Below are positions 1 through 6,134 of a stretch of DNA of 7,662 nucleotides, one piece after another. The stretch is from Clostridiales bacterium (GTDB lineage: Bacteria; Bacillota; Clostridia; Lutisporales; Lutisporaceae). The first letter of the stretch is position 1, and each line of letters begins with the position of its first letter. The notes under the pieces are model-generated. The model saw only the letters and a program-made list of their open reading frames with translations, was not told the origin of the DNA and searched no databases. The position numbers and the translations under genes were made by a program. The DNA lies in the NCBI GenBank assembly GCA_012522255.1, contig JAAYKT010000182.1:1-7662 (forward strand), written 5' to 3'.

Positions 1-309
1 GATATTAAATATTCAATTATGACAGAAGGCGATTTGACTCTCAGGATTGTACTTGGAAATTACTCATATAGCCTAAAACAGGGGACAAAGGTTATTAAAA
101 CCGTACAGTTAAATCCCGGCATAAGAATCAATAATAATTTTAAGGATTCGACGATAGGGTTTAGTTATAATGGTCCACCTGCCGGTGCCGGCGGAACAGT
201 TTCGGTTATTGATGAGATTTCCAAAAAATACTGTGAGATAACTATAGTGCCGGCTACAGGTAGAATTGTTCTCAAAAATACCGTATTTGAGGGATATAAG
301 GGTAAGTAG
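1..309 (+). CDS. GspH/FimT-like pseudopilin, C-terminal part (5' end outside window)
   Basis: The reading frame is open from the first base of the window and ends at TAG 307-309, so the gene starts upstream; the ATG at 19 is more likely internal than a true start. The visible part has the beta-rich C-terminal pattern of GspH/FimT-type minor pseudopilins: a GFSYNGPPAGAGGT stretch, then short strands with CEITIVPATGRIVL near the end. These proteins are minor subunits of type IV pili or type II secretion pseudopili, held in the membrane by an N-terminal prepilin helix that is not visible here. The family call rests on this C-terminal pattern only; which pilus protein it is cannot be told. A pilus operon probably lies upstream and ends here, since non-coding sequence follows. 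Confidence 0.7.
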   Translation, partial: DIKYSIMTEGDLTLRIVLGNYSYSLKQGTKVIKTVQLNPGIRINNNFKDSTIGFSYNGPPAGAGGTVSVIDEISKKYCEITIVPATGRIVLKNTVFEGYKGK

Positions 310-322
310 AGTCAAACTGTGC

Positions 323-416
323 AAGCCTGCAGATGATATAGGTGTACACCATAACGAACATGTAGTTCTGATGTAAGAGAAAAACTTAGCTCACCTGTTA
401 ACCGGGCACCGGGCTT
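323..416 (+). other. Candidate structured RNA element of unknown class
   Basis: This non-coding stretch contains nested complementary segments. AAGCCTG (323-329) can pair with CGGGCTT (410-416), with one G-U. ATAGGTG (338-344) can pair with CACCTGT (392-398), with one G-U. Inside them, GAAC (356-359) can pair with GTTC (365-368), or ACAT (358-361) with ATGT (371-374), and TAAG (374-377) with CTTA (385-388) around an A-rich loop. There is also a perfect palindrome GGTGTACACC (341-350) and a tandem 7-mer ACCGGGC (401-414) followed by TTTT. The outer helices are long-range and nested, which suggests a folded leader or small RNA rather than only a terminator. I do not recognise it as a known riboswitch class. 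It could also be the 3' end region of the pilus transcript. The pairings were found by eye and no folding was run. Confidence 0.3.
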
Positions 417-463
417 TTGGATTAAGGTACTGCATATAAATTGGAAAATATAGTATCATATAC

Positions 464-493
464 TTGTTCATACTGTTTCAGTTATGTTAATAT
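464..493 (+). promoter_or_regulatory. Possible sigma-A promoter for pepP-efp
   Basis: TTGTTC (464-469) resembles a -35 box. TAATAT (488-493) resembles a -10 box with an extended TGT just before it (485-487), and the spacer is 18 bases. It lies 32 bases upstream of the pepP start, after the end of the pilus operon, where a housekeeping promoter is expected. AT-rich sequence yields such matches easily, so this is only a candidate. Confidence 0.35.
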
Positions 494-525
494 ATAGTAA
501 GAGTTTTACATAAGGAGGTTAGCTT

Positions 526-1593
526 TTGGATAGAAGAATTGAGAGAATAAGGGGTATATTCAACTCTCTCGGTGCTGATGGTATATTTATCTATTCCTCA
601 GCGAATAGGAGGTATTTAAGTGGATTTACGGGCTCGACAGGCTATGTGATAATAAGCAATGAAGATATGGGGTTTGTGACGGATTTCAGATACACCAACC
701 AGGCAAAAGATCAATGCAAAGGTTTTGAAATACTTGAGAATAAAAACCCTGTTGAAGATTTTATTGCCGATATGATAATGAAATATAATATAACAAAATT
801 GGCTTATGAAGATTCATATATGACTGTTAGTTTTTTTAACAAACTAAAGGATAAGCTGAAAGGGGTAGAATTCATTCCCCTTGATAAAAACGAAGGCAAC
901 ATCAGAATAATAAAAGATCGGGAAGAACTGGATTGTATTGAAAAGGCAGCAAGTATAGCTGATAAGGCTTTTGGGCATATTTTGGGTTATATAAAGCCCG
1001 GAATGACGGAAAATGATGTGGCTTTGGAGATGGAGTTTTTTATGAGGAAAAACGGTGCCTCCAAACTATCCTTTGATTCAATAGTTGCATCCGGTGTCAG
1101 ATCGTCGTTGCCTCATGGTGCACCAACGGATAAAATAATTAATTCCGGGGATTTATTGACCTTGGACTATGGTTGTGTATATAATGGATATTGTTCAGAT
1201 ATGACGAGAACATTTGTTGTCGGTAAGGCCAGTGAAAGGCAAAAAGAGATTTATGATGTGGTTCTTAAAGCACAGACTGAAGCTTTATTACATATCAAAG
1301 CGGGAGTGTTGGGCAAGGACGTTGACAGGGTTGCCCGGGACATCATAAATGATGCGGGTTACGGTGATTTTTTCGGTCATGGATTGGGTCACGGTGTAGG
1401 CCTTATGGTACATGAGGAGCCAAGGCTGTCACTGTTAGGTGAGACATCGTTAGAAGTCAATATGGTAGTGACGGATGAGCCGGGCATATATATTCCGGAT
1501 TTTGGCGGTGTGCGTATTGAGGATCTGGTCGTTGTCGGTGAGGATGGCCCAATAATTTTAAGCAAATCCACAAAAGAATTTATAGAATTATAA
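526..1593 (+). CDS. pepP: M24 family Xaa-Pro aminopeptidase (aminopeptidase P type)
   Basis: This 355-residue cytoplasmic metallopeptidase belongs to the family that removes an N-terminal residue preceding proline. Residues 1 to about 130 form the creatinase-like N-terminal domain (YLSGFTGSTG near 30-39). The rest is the pita-bread catalytic domain. The five expected dinuclear-metal ligands are visible: Asp214 (in LTLDYG), Asp225 (in CSDMTRTF), His289 (in GLGHGVG), Glu318 (in TDEPG) and Glu332 (in RIEDL). His296 of VHEEP is the likely catalytic histidine, and PHG at 196-198 also fits. The start is TTG at 526, set by a strong AAGGAGG at 512-518 with 7 bases of spacing. The length is normal for the short bacterial form found next to efp in Firmicutes. 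Exact substrate preference (aminopeptidase or prolidase-like) cannot be fixed from sequence. Confidence 0.93.
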   Translation: MDRRIERIRGIFNSLGADGIFIYSSANRRYLSGFTGSTGYVIISNEDMGFVTDFRYTNQAKDQCKGFEILENKNPVEDFIADMIMKYNITKLAYEDSYMTVSFFNKLKDKLKGVEFIPLDKNEGNIRIIKDREELDCIEKAASIADKAFGHILGYIKPGMTENDVALEMEFFMRKNGASKLSFDSIVASGVRSSLPHGAPTDKIINSGDLLTLDYGCVYNGYCSDMTRTFVVGKASERQKEIYDVVLKAQTEALLHIKAGVLGKDVDRVARDIINDAGYGDFFGHGLGHGVGLMVHEEPRLSLLGETSLEVNMVVTDEPGIYIPDFGGVRIEDLVVVGEDGPIILSKSTKEFIEL

Positions 1594-1617
1594 TTGTGAT
1601 AAGGAGGACAATTATAT

Positions 1618-2175
1618 ATGCTGTCTGCAAGTGAGTTTAGAAAAGGTTATACTTTTGAAATGGAAGGTCAGATTTATGTAATAGTGGATTTCCAACATGT
1701 AAAGCCGGGGAAGGGTGCTGCTTTTGTAAGAACAAAAATAAGGAATATAATTACCGGGACTGTCGTGGAAAGGACGTTTAACCCATCGGATAAATTCCCA
1801 AAAGCGCATATTGAAAGAAAAATAATGCAATATTTGTATGATGATGGTGAGCTGTATTACTTTATGGATAATGAGTCATACGAACAGATACCGCTAAACA
1901 AGTCTCAAGTGGAAGAGGCTATTATGTATCTGAAACCCAATGATACTGCTGTCATTAAGTTTTATAAAGGTGAAGCCTTTTCTGTAGAGGCGGAGAACTT
2001 TGTAGAGCTGGAAGTAACGCATACGGAGCCCGGGGTCAAAGGGGATACGGCATCAGGTGCTACAAAGCCTGCTACATTGGAGACCGGAGTGGTTATTTCC
2101 GTGCCGTTGTTTGTAAATACCGGTGACAGAATCAGGGTGGACACAAGGACCGGGGAGTATATGGAAAGACTTTAG
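1618..2175 (+). CDS. efp: Elongation factor P
   Basis: This 185-residue protein, the standard length for the family, is the translation factor that binds beside the P-site tRNA and relieves ribosome stalling at polyproline stretches. The N-terminal KOW-like domain has the loop HVKPGKGAAFVRTK, with Lys32 at its tip, the position that is post-translationally modified in many bacteria. The two OB-fold domains follow, with the signatures VERTF, EVTHTEPGVKGDT and the C-terminal VSVPLFVNTGDRIRVDTRTG-type ending (here ISVPLF). The ATG at 1618 follows AAGGAGG (1601-1607) by 10 bases, 24 bases after the pepP stop, so the two are probably co-transcribed, as is common in Firmicutes. No gene for a Lys32-modifying enzyme is visible in the window. 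Confidence 0.97.
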   Translation: MLSASEFRKGYTFEMEGQIYVIVDFQHVKPGKGAAFVRTKIRNIITGTVVERTFNPSDKFPKAHIERKIMQYLYDDGELYYFMDNESYEQIPLNKSQVEEAIMYLKPNDTAVIKFYKGEAFSVEAENFVELEVTHTEPGVKGDTASGATKPATLETGVVISVPLFVNTGDRIRVDTRTGEYMERL

Positions 2176-2212
2176 TGGAATAATAAAAGTATAAGGATAG
2201 GAGATGAATTAA

Positions 2213-2620
2213 ATGGAATTTCTTTATGAGAGAGTTGCATACCTAAGAGGTTTGGTGGAAGGCATGGGACTTGAAGAAGATTCAAAAGAAGGAAAGGTTA
2301 TAGCCAATATTATTGATGTTTTGGAAGACTTTGCTGATGCAATAAATGAGTTAAATGAAAACCAAGAAGATCTTGACGAATATGTGGAGGCAATCGACGA
2401 GGATTTGACGAGCGTGGAAGATGAAATTTATGACGAAGAATATGACGATGATGATGAGTATGATGATTATGATTATGTGGAAGTAGAATGCCCTCATTGT
2501 AAAGAATATGTTTATTTAGATGAAGACTTGCTGGACAGCGGGCAGGAAGTGTTATGCCCTAATTGTCATGAGGTGATTGAGTCAATTCATGAATGTTGCC
2601 ATTGTGACTGTGAAGACTAA
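2213..2620 (+). CDS. CD1247-like acidic protein with C-terminal zinc ribbon
   Basis: This 135-residue protein has three parts. Residues 1-70 are predicted helical and begin with LYERVAYLRGLVEGMGL, a pattern I recognise from clostridial proteins named for the CD1247 N-terminal domain. Residues about 68-92 are very rich in Asp and Glu. A C-terminal zinc ribbon has C93-x2-C96 (CPHC) and C115-x2-C118 (CPNC), followed by a further Cys/His cluster at 126-133 (HECCHCDC). There is no signal peptide or membrane segment, so it should be cytoplasmic. AGGAG at 2199-2203 lies 9 bases before the ATG. It closes the pepP-efp transcript just before a strong terminator. The biological role is unknown to me; the ribbon could bind nucleic acid or protein, but that is inference. 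Confidence 0.85.
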   Translation: MEFLYERVAYLRGLVEGMGLEEDSKEGKVIANIIDVLEDFADAINELNENQEDLDEYVEAIDEDLTSVEDEIYDEEYDDDDEYDDYDYVEVECPHCKEYVYLDEDLLDSGQEVLCPNCHEVIESIHECCHCDCED

Positions 2621-2634
2621 TAATTAGAATTAAA

Positions 2635-2669
2635 AACTCTCGGGTAATTGTTACTCGGGAGTTTTTTTT
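2635..2669 (+). terminator. Rho-independent terminator after the pepP-efp operon
   Basis: A 13-pair stem (2635-2647 with 2651-2663, two G-U pairs) has a TTG loop and runs into eight T residues (2662-2669). It lies 14 bases after the stop of the CD1247-like gene, which is the expected place for the end of the housekeeping transcript. Confidence 0.92.
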
Positions 2670-2706
2670 CTGTCATAAAACACTTTTAAATTTATACTCC
2701 GATCTT

Positions 2707-2734
2707 CAGGTTATATAAGAACCTGCACTTTTTT
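2707..2734 (+). terminator. Second, weaker terminator-like hairpin
   Basis: CAGGTT (2707-2712) pairs with AACCTG (2720-2725) across a 7-base loop, and six T residues follow at 2729-2734 after CAC. It sits 38 bases beyond the first terminator and may act as a back-up. The stem is short (6 pairs) and the T-run does not abut it. Confidence 0.5.
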
Positions 2735-2767
2735 ATTATATTTTTGTAAATGAATATGTGCATATCT

Positions 2768-2795
2768 TAACGGTATTATTACCGTTATTTTTTTT
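2768..2795 (+). terminator. Third terminator-like hairpin just before spoIIIA
   Basis: TAACGGTA (2768-2775) pairs perfectly with TACCGTTA (2780-2787) around a TTAT loop, and eight T residues follow at once (2788-2795). It would block leftover readthrough from upstream so that spoIIIA depends on its own promoter. The -35 region of that promoter appears to lie within its 3' arm and T-run. Confidence 0.75.
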
Positions 2796-2813
2796 GAATG
2801 GTTGTCATATAAT
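2785..2813 (+). promoter_or_regulatory. Sigma-E-like promoter of the spoIIIA operon
   Basis: CATATAAT (2806-2813) matches the sigma-E -10 pattern CATACAHT at 7 of 8 positions. TTATTTT (2785-2791) matches the -35 pattern KMATATT at 5 of 7, with a 14-base spacer. It lies 36 bases before the spoIIIAA ATG. The spoIIIA operon is transcribed by mother-cell sigma-E in Bacillus and Clostridium, so the context agrees. The consensus is from memory and the -35 match is modest. Confidence 0.55.
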
Positions 2814-2849
2814 TACTAAGTAAAAAATATATTAAAGGAGGGGACAAAC
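2800..2849. promoter_or_regulatory. Two SpoIIID-like sites around the spoIIIA promoter
   Basis: On the minus strand, TATGACAACC (2809 down to 2800) matches the SpoIIID pattern WWRRACARNY at 9 of 10 positions and overlaps the -10 box. On the plus strand, GGACAAAC (2842-2849) matches the RRACARNY core fully but lacks the leading WW, and lies between the ribosome binding site and the ATG. SpoIIID down-regulates spoIIIA in Bacillus subtilis. The pattern is loose, so chance matches are likely. Confidence 0.25.
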
Positions 2850-3833
2850 ATGAACAGAAGAGTATTCCCGGATGAAATACTTGACTTTATGCCCCCCAAT
2901 ATCGGCGGCATAATCAAGTCTGTACAGGAAAATCTTTTAAACAAAATGGAAGAGATCAGGCTGAGGTTAGGAAAACCGCTTATGGTATGTGGAGATAGTT
3001 GGGATTATTATGTTGATCATTATGGACAATTTGTTGAGGATCCTAATTTTGCTTATATTATAACGAAAACGGATATTAAAAGAGCAACGGAGATTATTCA
3101 ATCATTTTCAGTATACTCAGTTAATGAAGAACTCAAAAACGGTTATATTACTATTCCGGGAGGCCATAGAATCGGTGTTTCGGGCAAGGTGGTTTTTAAG
3201 GATGATGATATTAGGACAATAAAGGATATAAGTTTTATTAATTATCGTGTTGCGAGGACTATCCCGGGTGCCGCAGACAAGGTTATGAAGTATCTTTTGG
3301 ACGAATCAGGTTGCATGTACAACACAATAATTATATCGCCTCCTCAATGCGGTAAAACAACGCTTCTCCGGGATATTGTCAGACAGCTGAGTAATGGCAT
3401 TGTGGCTCTTAAAATAAGAGGTAAAAAAGTCGGGTTGGTAGACGAAAGGTCGGAGTTGGCTGCTTGTTTTATGGGAGAGCCGAAAAATGATGTTGGTGTC
3501 AGAACGGATGTTTTGGATGCCTGTCCTAAGGCAAAAGGTATTATCATCATGATAAGGTCAATGTCACCGGAAATAATCGCAACAGATGAAATAGGGAGGC
3601 CGGAGGATGCCGATGCATTGCTTGATGCTGCAAATGCAGGTGTCAAGATAATAGCAACTATGCATGGAAGAGATGTGGAAGATCTGTATAAAAAAATAGA
3701 GCTGCGAAAAATACATCATAATTTATTCGAAAGGGTCATTATTTTAGGCAGAAGTCAAGGTGTGGGTACAGTTGAAGGCATATATGACGACAAAAAGAAT
3801 GAATTATTTTTAAACGGAGTGGATGGGAATTGA
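2850..3833 (+). CDS. spoIIIAA: Stage III sporulation protein AA, secretion-type ATPase
   Basis: This 327-residue cytoplasmic ATPase is related to type II/IV secretion ATPases and works in the mother cell at the base of the SpoIIIA-SpoIIQ complex. The P-loop is at residues 163-170 (SPPQCGKT; Lys169, Thr170), followed by TLLRDI. The Walker B-like segment is at 239-249 (SPEIIATDEIG, Asp246, Glu247), and ATMHGRDVEDL lies near 269-279. The N-terminal part includes the family segment VNEELKNGYITIPGGHRIG (about 91-109). The P-loop has Ser instead of the usual first Gly, which I believe is common in clostridial members. The ATG follows AAAGGAGGGG (2834-2843). The product is slightly longer than the Bacillus protein of about 307 residues. 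It is first in the operon and overlaps spoIIIAB by 4 bases. Confidence 0.96.
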   Translation: MNRRVFPDEILDFMPPNIGGIIKSVQENLLNKMEEIRLRLGKPLMVCGDSWDYYVDHYGQFVEDPNFAYIITKTDIKRATEIIQSFSVYSVNEELKNGYITIPGGHRIGVSGKVVFKDDDIRTIKDISFINYRVARTIPGAADKVMKYLLDESGCMYNTIIISPPQCGKTTLLRDIVRQLSNGIVALKIRGKKVGLVDERSELAACFMGEPKNDVGVRTDVLDACPKAKGIIIMIRSMSPEIIATDEIGRPEDADALLDAANAGVKIIATMHGRDVEDLYKKIELRKIHHNLFERVIILGRSQGVGTVEGIYDDKKNELFLNGVDGN

Positions 3834-4351
3834 TTTTAAAACTTTTAGGCGGGTTTTTGATTATAGTTTCCAGCGGTTTGATTGGCGTTATACTGGCGAG
3901 TAAGTATAGCTTAAGGCCAAAAACTTTAAAAAAATTCAGATTTTCTATGCAGATACTGGAAACAGAAATTATTTTTGGTTCTACTCCTTTACCGTATGCT
4001 CTGCAAAGTATAAGCCTAAAAAGTGAAAGCCCATGGGATGCTTTTTTTTCTGAAATATCAAAAGGCATTATGGAAAGAAAATTTTTTTCCATGGAAGAGG
4101 CCTGGAATAGCGCCATGAAAAAGCATTTGGATTTACCTTATTTAAGCAAAGCAGACACAGAACTGATAAGGAGTACTGGTAAGGTCATCGGCAGGTCAGA
4201 CACGGAAGACCAGAAAAAGCATTTCAATCTGTTATATGCGGAGCTGAGACAACTTGAGGAGATGGCTGAGTTTGAAAAAAGGAGAAATGAACGAATGTAT
4301 AAAAATCTGGGCTTTTTATTGGGAATAGCAATATTCATAGTTTTAATATAA
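3830..4351 (+). CDS. spoIIIAB: Stage III sporulation protein AB, GspF-like
   Basis: This 173-residue membrane protein has a hydrophobic segment at each end: about 4-23 (LGGFLIIVSSGLIGVILASK) and a C-terminal one from about 158 (LGFLLGIAIFIVLI). The helical cytoplasmic part between contains the family pattern LETEIIFGSTPLPYAL. Its cytoplasmic domain is known to resemble GspF of type II secretion systems, and it is the expected membrane partner of the ATPase SpoIIIAA. The start is TTG at 3830, within the TTGA overlap with the spoIIIAA stop, and GGAG at 3816-3819 gives a 10-base spacing. The overlap suggests translational coupling. The length matches the family (about 171 in Bacillus). Confidence 0.93.
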   Translation: MILKLLGGFLIIVSSGLIGVILASKYSLRPKTLKKFRFSMQILETEIIFGSTPLPYALQSISLKSESPWDAFFSEISKGIMERKFFSMEEAWNSAMKKHLDLPYLSKADTELIRSTGKVIGRSDTEDQKKHFNLLYAELRQLEEMAEFEKRRNERMYKNLGFLLGIAIFIVLI

Positions 4352-4366
4352 GGAGGTTTGTATTTA

Positions 4367-4561
4367 ATGGATGTTAATTTGATTTTTAAAATAGCTGCAG
4401 TAGGGATTGTAATCGCAGTATTAAACAATGTCCTCATAAGAGCCGGCAGGGATGAAATGGCTATGATGACAACCTTAACGGGGCTTGTTGTTGTTCTCAT
4501 GATGGTTATCAGTATGATTAGCCGTTTATTCGATACTGTCAGGACATTGTTTCAGTTATAG
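4367..4561 (+). CDS. spoIIIAC: Stage III sporulation protein AC
   Basis: This very small integral membrane protein (64 residues) has two hydrophobic helices, about 5-23 (LIFKIAAVGIVIAVLNNVL) and about 36-55, separated by a short polar loop RAGRDEM. This is the SpoIIIAC pattern, a transmembrane part of the mother-cell channel. The ATG at 4367 is chosen over an in-frame TTG at 4358 because AAGGAGG (4350-4356) is 10 bases from the ATG but only 1 base from the TTG, and the protein then begins MDVNLIFKI as expected. The ribosome binding site overlaps the spoIIIAB stop. Confidence 0.93.
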   Translation: MDVNLIFKIAAVGIVIAVLNNVLIRAGRDEMAMMTTLTGLVVVLMMVISMISRLFDTVRTLFQL

Positions 4562-4569
4562 GTGATTCC

Positions 4570-4956
4570 ATGGATATTTTTCAAATTGTTGCCATAGGGA
4601 TTGTTGCATCAGTGATTGCAATAGTGATAAAAGAATACAAACCTGAGTTGGCCATACAAATTAGTATCGTTACCGGATTGATAATCTTTATTGCCGTACT
4701 TAATAAGCTGAGTTTGGTTTTGACTGTTCTGAAATTTTATTCTGTCAAAGCGGAAATAGATATAATGTATTTTTCCATTATTCTTAAGGTTATTTCCATA
4801 GCATATGTTACGGAATTTGGCGCCCAAATCTGCAAGGATTCCGGAGAAATATCCATAGGAAACAAAGTTGAGTTTGCGGGAAAAGTAGCGATTATGGTTT
4901 TGGCAATCCCTATTTATGCGGCTCTTTTCGATATCATTATTAAAATAATGCCTTGA
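4570..4956 (+). CDS. spoIIIAD: Stage III sporulation protein AD
   Basis: This 128-residue polytopic membrane protein has hydrophobic segments near 3-21, 28-50, 65-80 and 103-127. The family segment EFGAQICKDSGE (about 82-93), followed by NKVEFAGKVAIMVLAIPIY, is characteristic of SpoIIIAD. It resembles SpoIIIAC and is thought to be a core channel component. The ATG at 4570 is preceded by AGGTGA (4560-4565), laid over the TAG stop of spoIIIAC. The same stop/ribosome-binding arrangement recurs before spoIIIAF. Nothing looks broken. Confidence 0.94.
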   Translation: MDIFQIVAIGIVASVIAIVIKEYKPELAIQISIVTGLIIFIAVLNKLSLVLTVLKFYSVKAEIDIMYFSIILKVISIAYVTEFGAQICKDSGEISIGNKVEFAGKVAIMVLAIPIYAALFDIIIKIMP

Positions 4957-4968
4957 GGATGAAATAAA

Positions 4969-6075
4969 TTGAAGAAAATATTATTTGTTTTATTGTTAGC
5001 AATCTTAAGCACAAAAGCTGTATATTGTGACGGTATAGGCGGTCTTTTGGATGAACAGATGGAATTGATAGAGATAGAAGAAATGCAGAGTATTGCGGAC
5101 AGGATAGGCTTGGAAAGCTCTGATGCTTTGCCGAAATTGAATATCAGGAACATTATCAAATCTTCTTTTGGCAGAGGTACCATATTTAATACAAAGGAAT
5201 TTTTAAAAGGCATCAGCCGATTCGCAGCATCTGAACTTATGGTGAGCATGTCATTATTAGGTAAAATCGTAATTCTTTCGGTTTTTTGTGCTGTATTTCA
5301 GAACCTTCATAGCGGGTTTCAAAATGAATCAGTGGGTAAGATTGCTTATAGTATTTGTTATATGATGATAATTATTTTGGCTATGCAAAGTTTCAGCATT
5401 ATTAGCAAAACATGTATCGATACCATAAACCTTATTGTTACCTCCATGCAATCACTGCTTCCGGTTTTAATAACTCTGCTTCTTTCAATAGGCGGCATTA
5501 CTTCATCATCTTTGCTCCAACCCATAGTTTTTACCTCTTTGACTGTTATTGTGACTTTTATAAAGAATATAGTTATTCCAATGGTGATATTCTCGTCAAT
5601 TCTATCGATTATAAGCAATATATCGGACAAAATCCGGGTTTCAAAATTAGCTGACTTGATCAGAACTATTGCCATAGCCTCCTTGGGAATCATACTTACA
5701 GTGTTTACGGGGGTCATTACAATACAAGGTATAGCAACATCAAGCATTGACGGTGTGATGGCAAAAACCGCAAAATTTACCGTAGATAACTTCATACCGA
5801 TCATAGGCGACTTCTTGTCTGAGGCTCTTGATACGGTCATAGGGTGTACTATGCTTTTAAAAAACGGCGTCAGCATTGTGGGCTTGATAATGTTGGTATT
5901 CATAACTATATTGCCTATAATAAAAATCCTGATAATATTTTTATCATATAAATTAGGGGCGGCACTTATTCAACCGATAATAGATAACGGCCTGGTGCAA
6001 AGCCTTAATGATATCAGTAATACGATTTTTGTGCTGCTTTGCTGCATGGCATCCGTTGGGGTTTTGTTTTTATAG
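4969..6075 (+). CDS. spoIIIAE: Stage III sporulation protein AE, C-terminus lost by frameshift
   Basis: The open frame gives 368 residues. It starts with a signal-peptide-like segment (MKKILFVLLLAILSTKAVYC), has an extracytoplasmic stretch to about 90, then several membrane helices. The conserved segment KTAKFTVDNFIPIIGDFLS is at about 266-284. SpoIIIAE is the largest polytopic subunit of the channel. The TTG start at 4969 follows GAGGAT (4955-4960), which overlaps the spoIIIAD stop. The frame ends early at TAG 6073-6075, in the middle of the last helix (ASVGVLFL). The missing tail continues in the -1 frame to 6125. One extra T in the run at 6067-6071 would give VLFFIAITIIMGVGN and a protein of about 385 residues, closer to the Bacillus length of about 399. 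This could be decay, a homopolymer sequence error or a -1 frameshift. Confidence 0.93.
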   Translation: MKKILFVLLLAILSTKAVYCDGIGGLLDEQMELIEIEEMQSIADRIGLESSDALPKLNIRNIIKSSFGRGTIFNTKEFLKGISRFAASELMVSMSLLGKIVILSVFCAVFQNLHSGFQNESVGKIAYSICYMMIIILAMQSFSIISKTCIDTINLIVTSMQSLLPVLITLLLSIGGITSSSLLQPIVFTSLTVIVTFIKNIVIPMVIFSSILSIISNISDKIRVSKLADLIRTIAIASLGIILTVFTGVITIQGIATSSIDGVMAKTAKFTVDNFIPIIGDFLSEALDTVIGCTMLLKNGVSIVGLIMLVFITILPIIKILIIFLSYKLGAALIQPIIDNGLVQSLNDISNTIFVLLCCMASVGVLFL

Positions 6076-6125
6076 CTATAACGATAATTATGGGTGTCGG
6101 TAATGCAACTCTTATGTTAAAGTAG
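6072..6125 (+). other. Out-of-frame C-terminal tail of spoIIIAE
   Basis: Read from 6072 (frame -1 relative to spoIIIAE), this encodes IAITIIMGVGNATLMLK and ends at TAG 6123-6125. It continues the interrupted last helix and supplies the polar GxGN-type ending I associate with SpoIIIAE family C-termini. The TAG also overlaps the AGGTGA ribosome binding site of spoIIIAF (6124-6129), exactly as the spoIIIAC stop overlaps the spoIIIAD site, so 6125 was very probably the original end of spoIIIAE. Confidence 0.85.
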
Positions 6126-6134
6126 GTGAAAAAA

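Noticed and set aside
2754..2765. Palindrome ATATGTGCATAT as an operator
   Set aside because: It is short and AT-rich, and no regulator or promoter is placed to use it.
2736..2768. Second sigma-E-like promoter (TTATATT ... CATATCTT)
   Set aside because: The spacer is about 18 bases, too long for the 13-14 expected, the -10 match is poor, and it would fire into the third terminator.
3336..3359. Loss of P-loop function in SpoIIIAA because the first Gly is Ser
   Set aside because: GKT and the Walker B region are intact, and I recall this variant in other clostridial members.
3739..4116. Minus-strand open frame of 125 codons across spoIIIAA/spoIIIAB
   Set aside because: It is antisense to two well-supported overlapping genes and shows no family pattern; other minus-strand frames in the window are similar shadows.
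5358..5903. 181-codon open frame on the minus strand
   Set aside because: It lies wholly inside spoIIIAE, has no recognisable domain and arises from the low-complexity hydrophobic codons of the membrane helices on the other strand.
6090..6125. Separate 11-codon small gene (MGVGNATLMLK) between spoIIIAE and spoIIIAF
   Set aside because: It has no ribosome binding site, and its sequence fits the missing spoIIIAE C-terminus, so it is the out-of-frame tail rather than a small gene.
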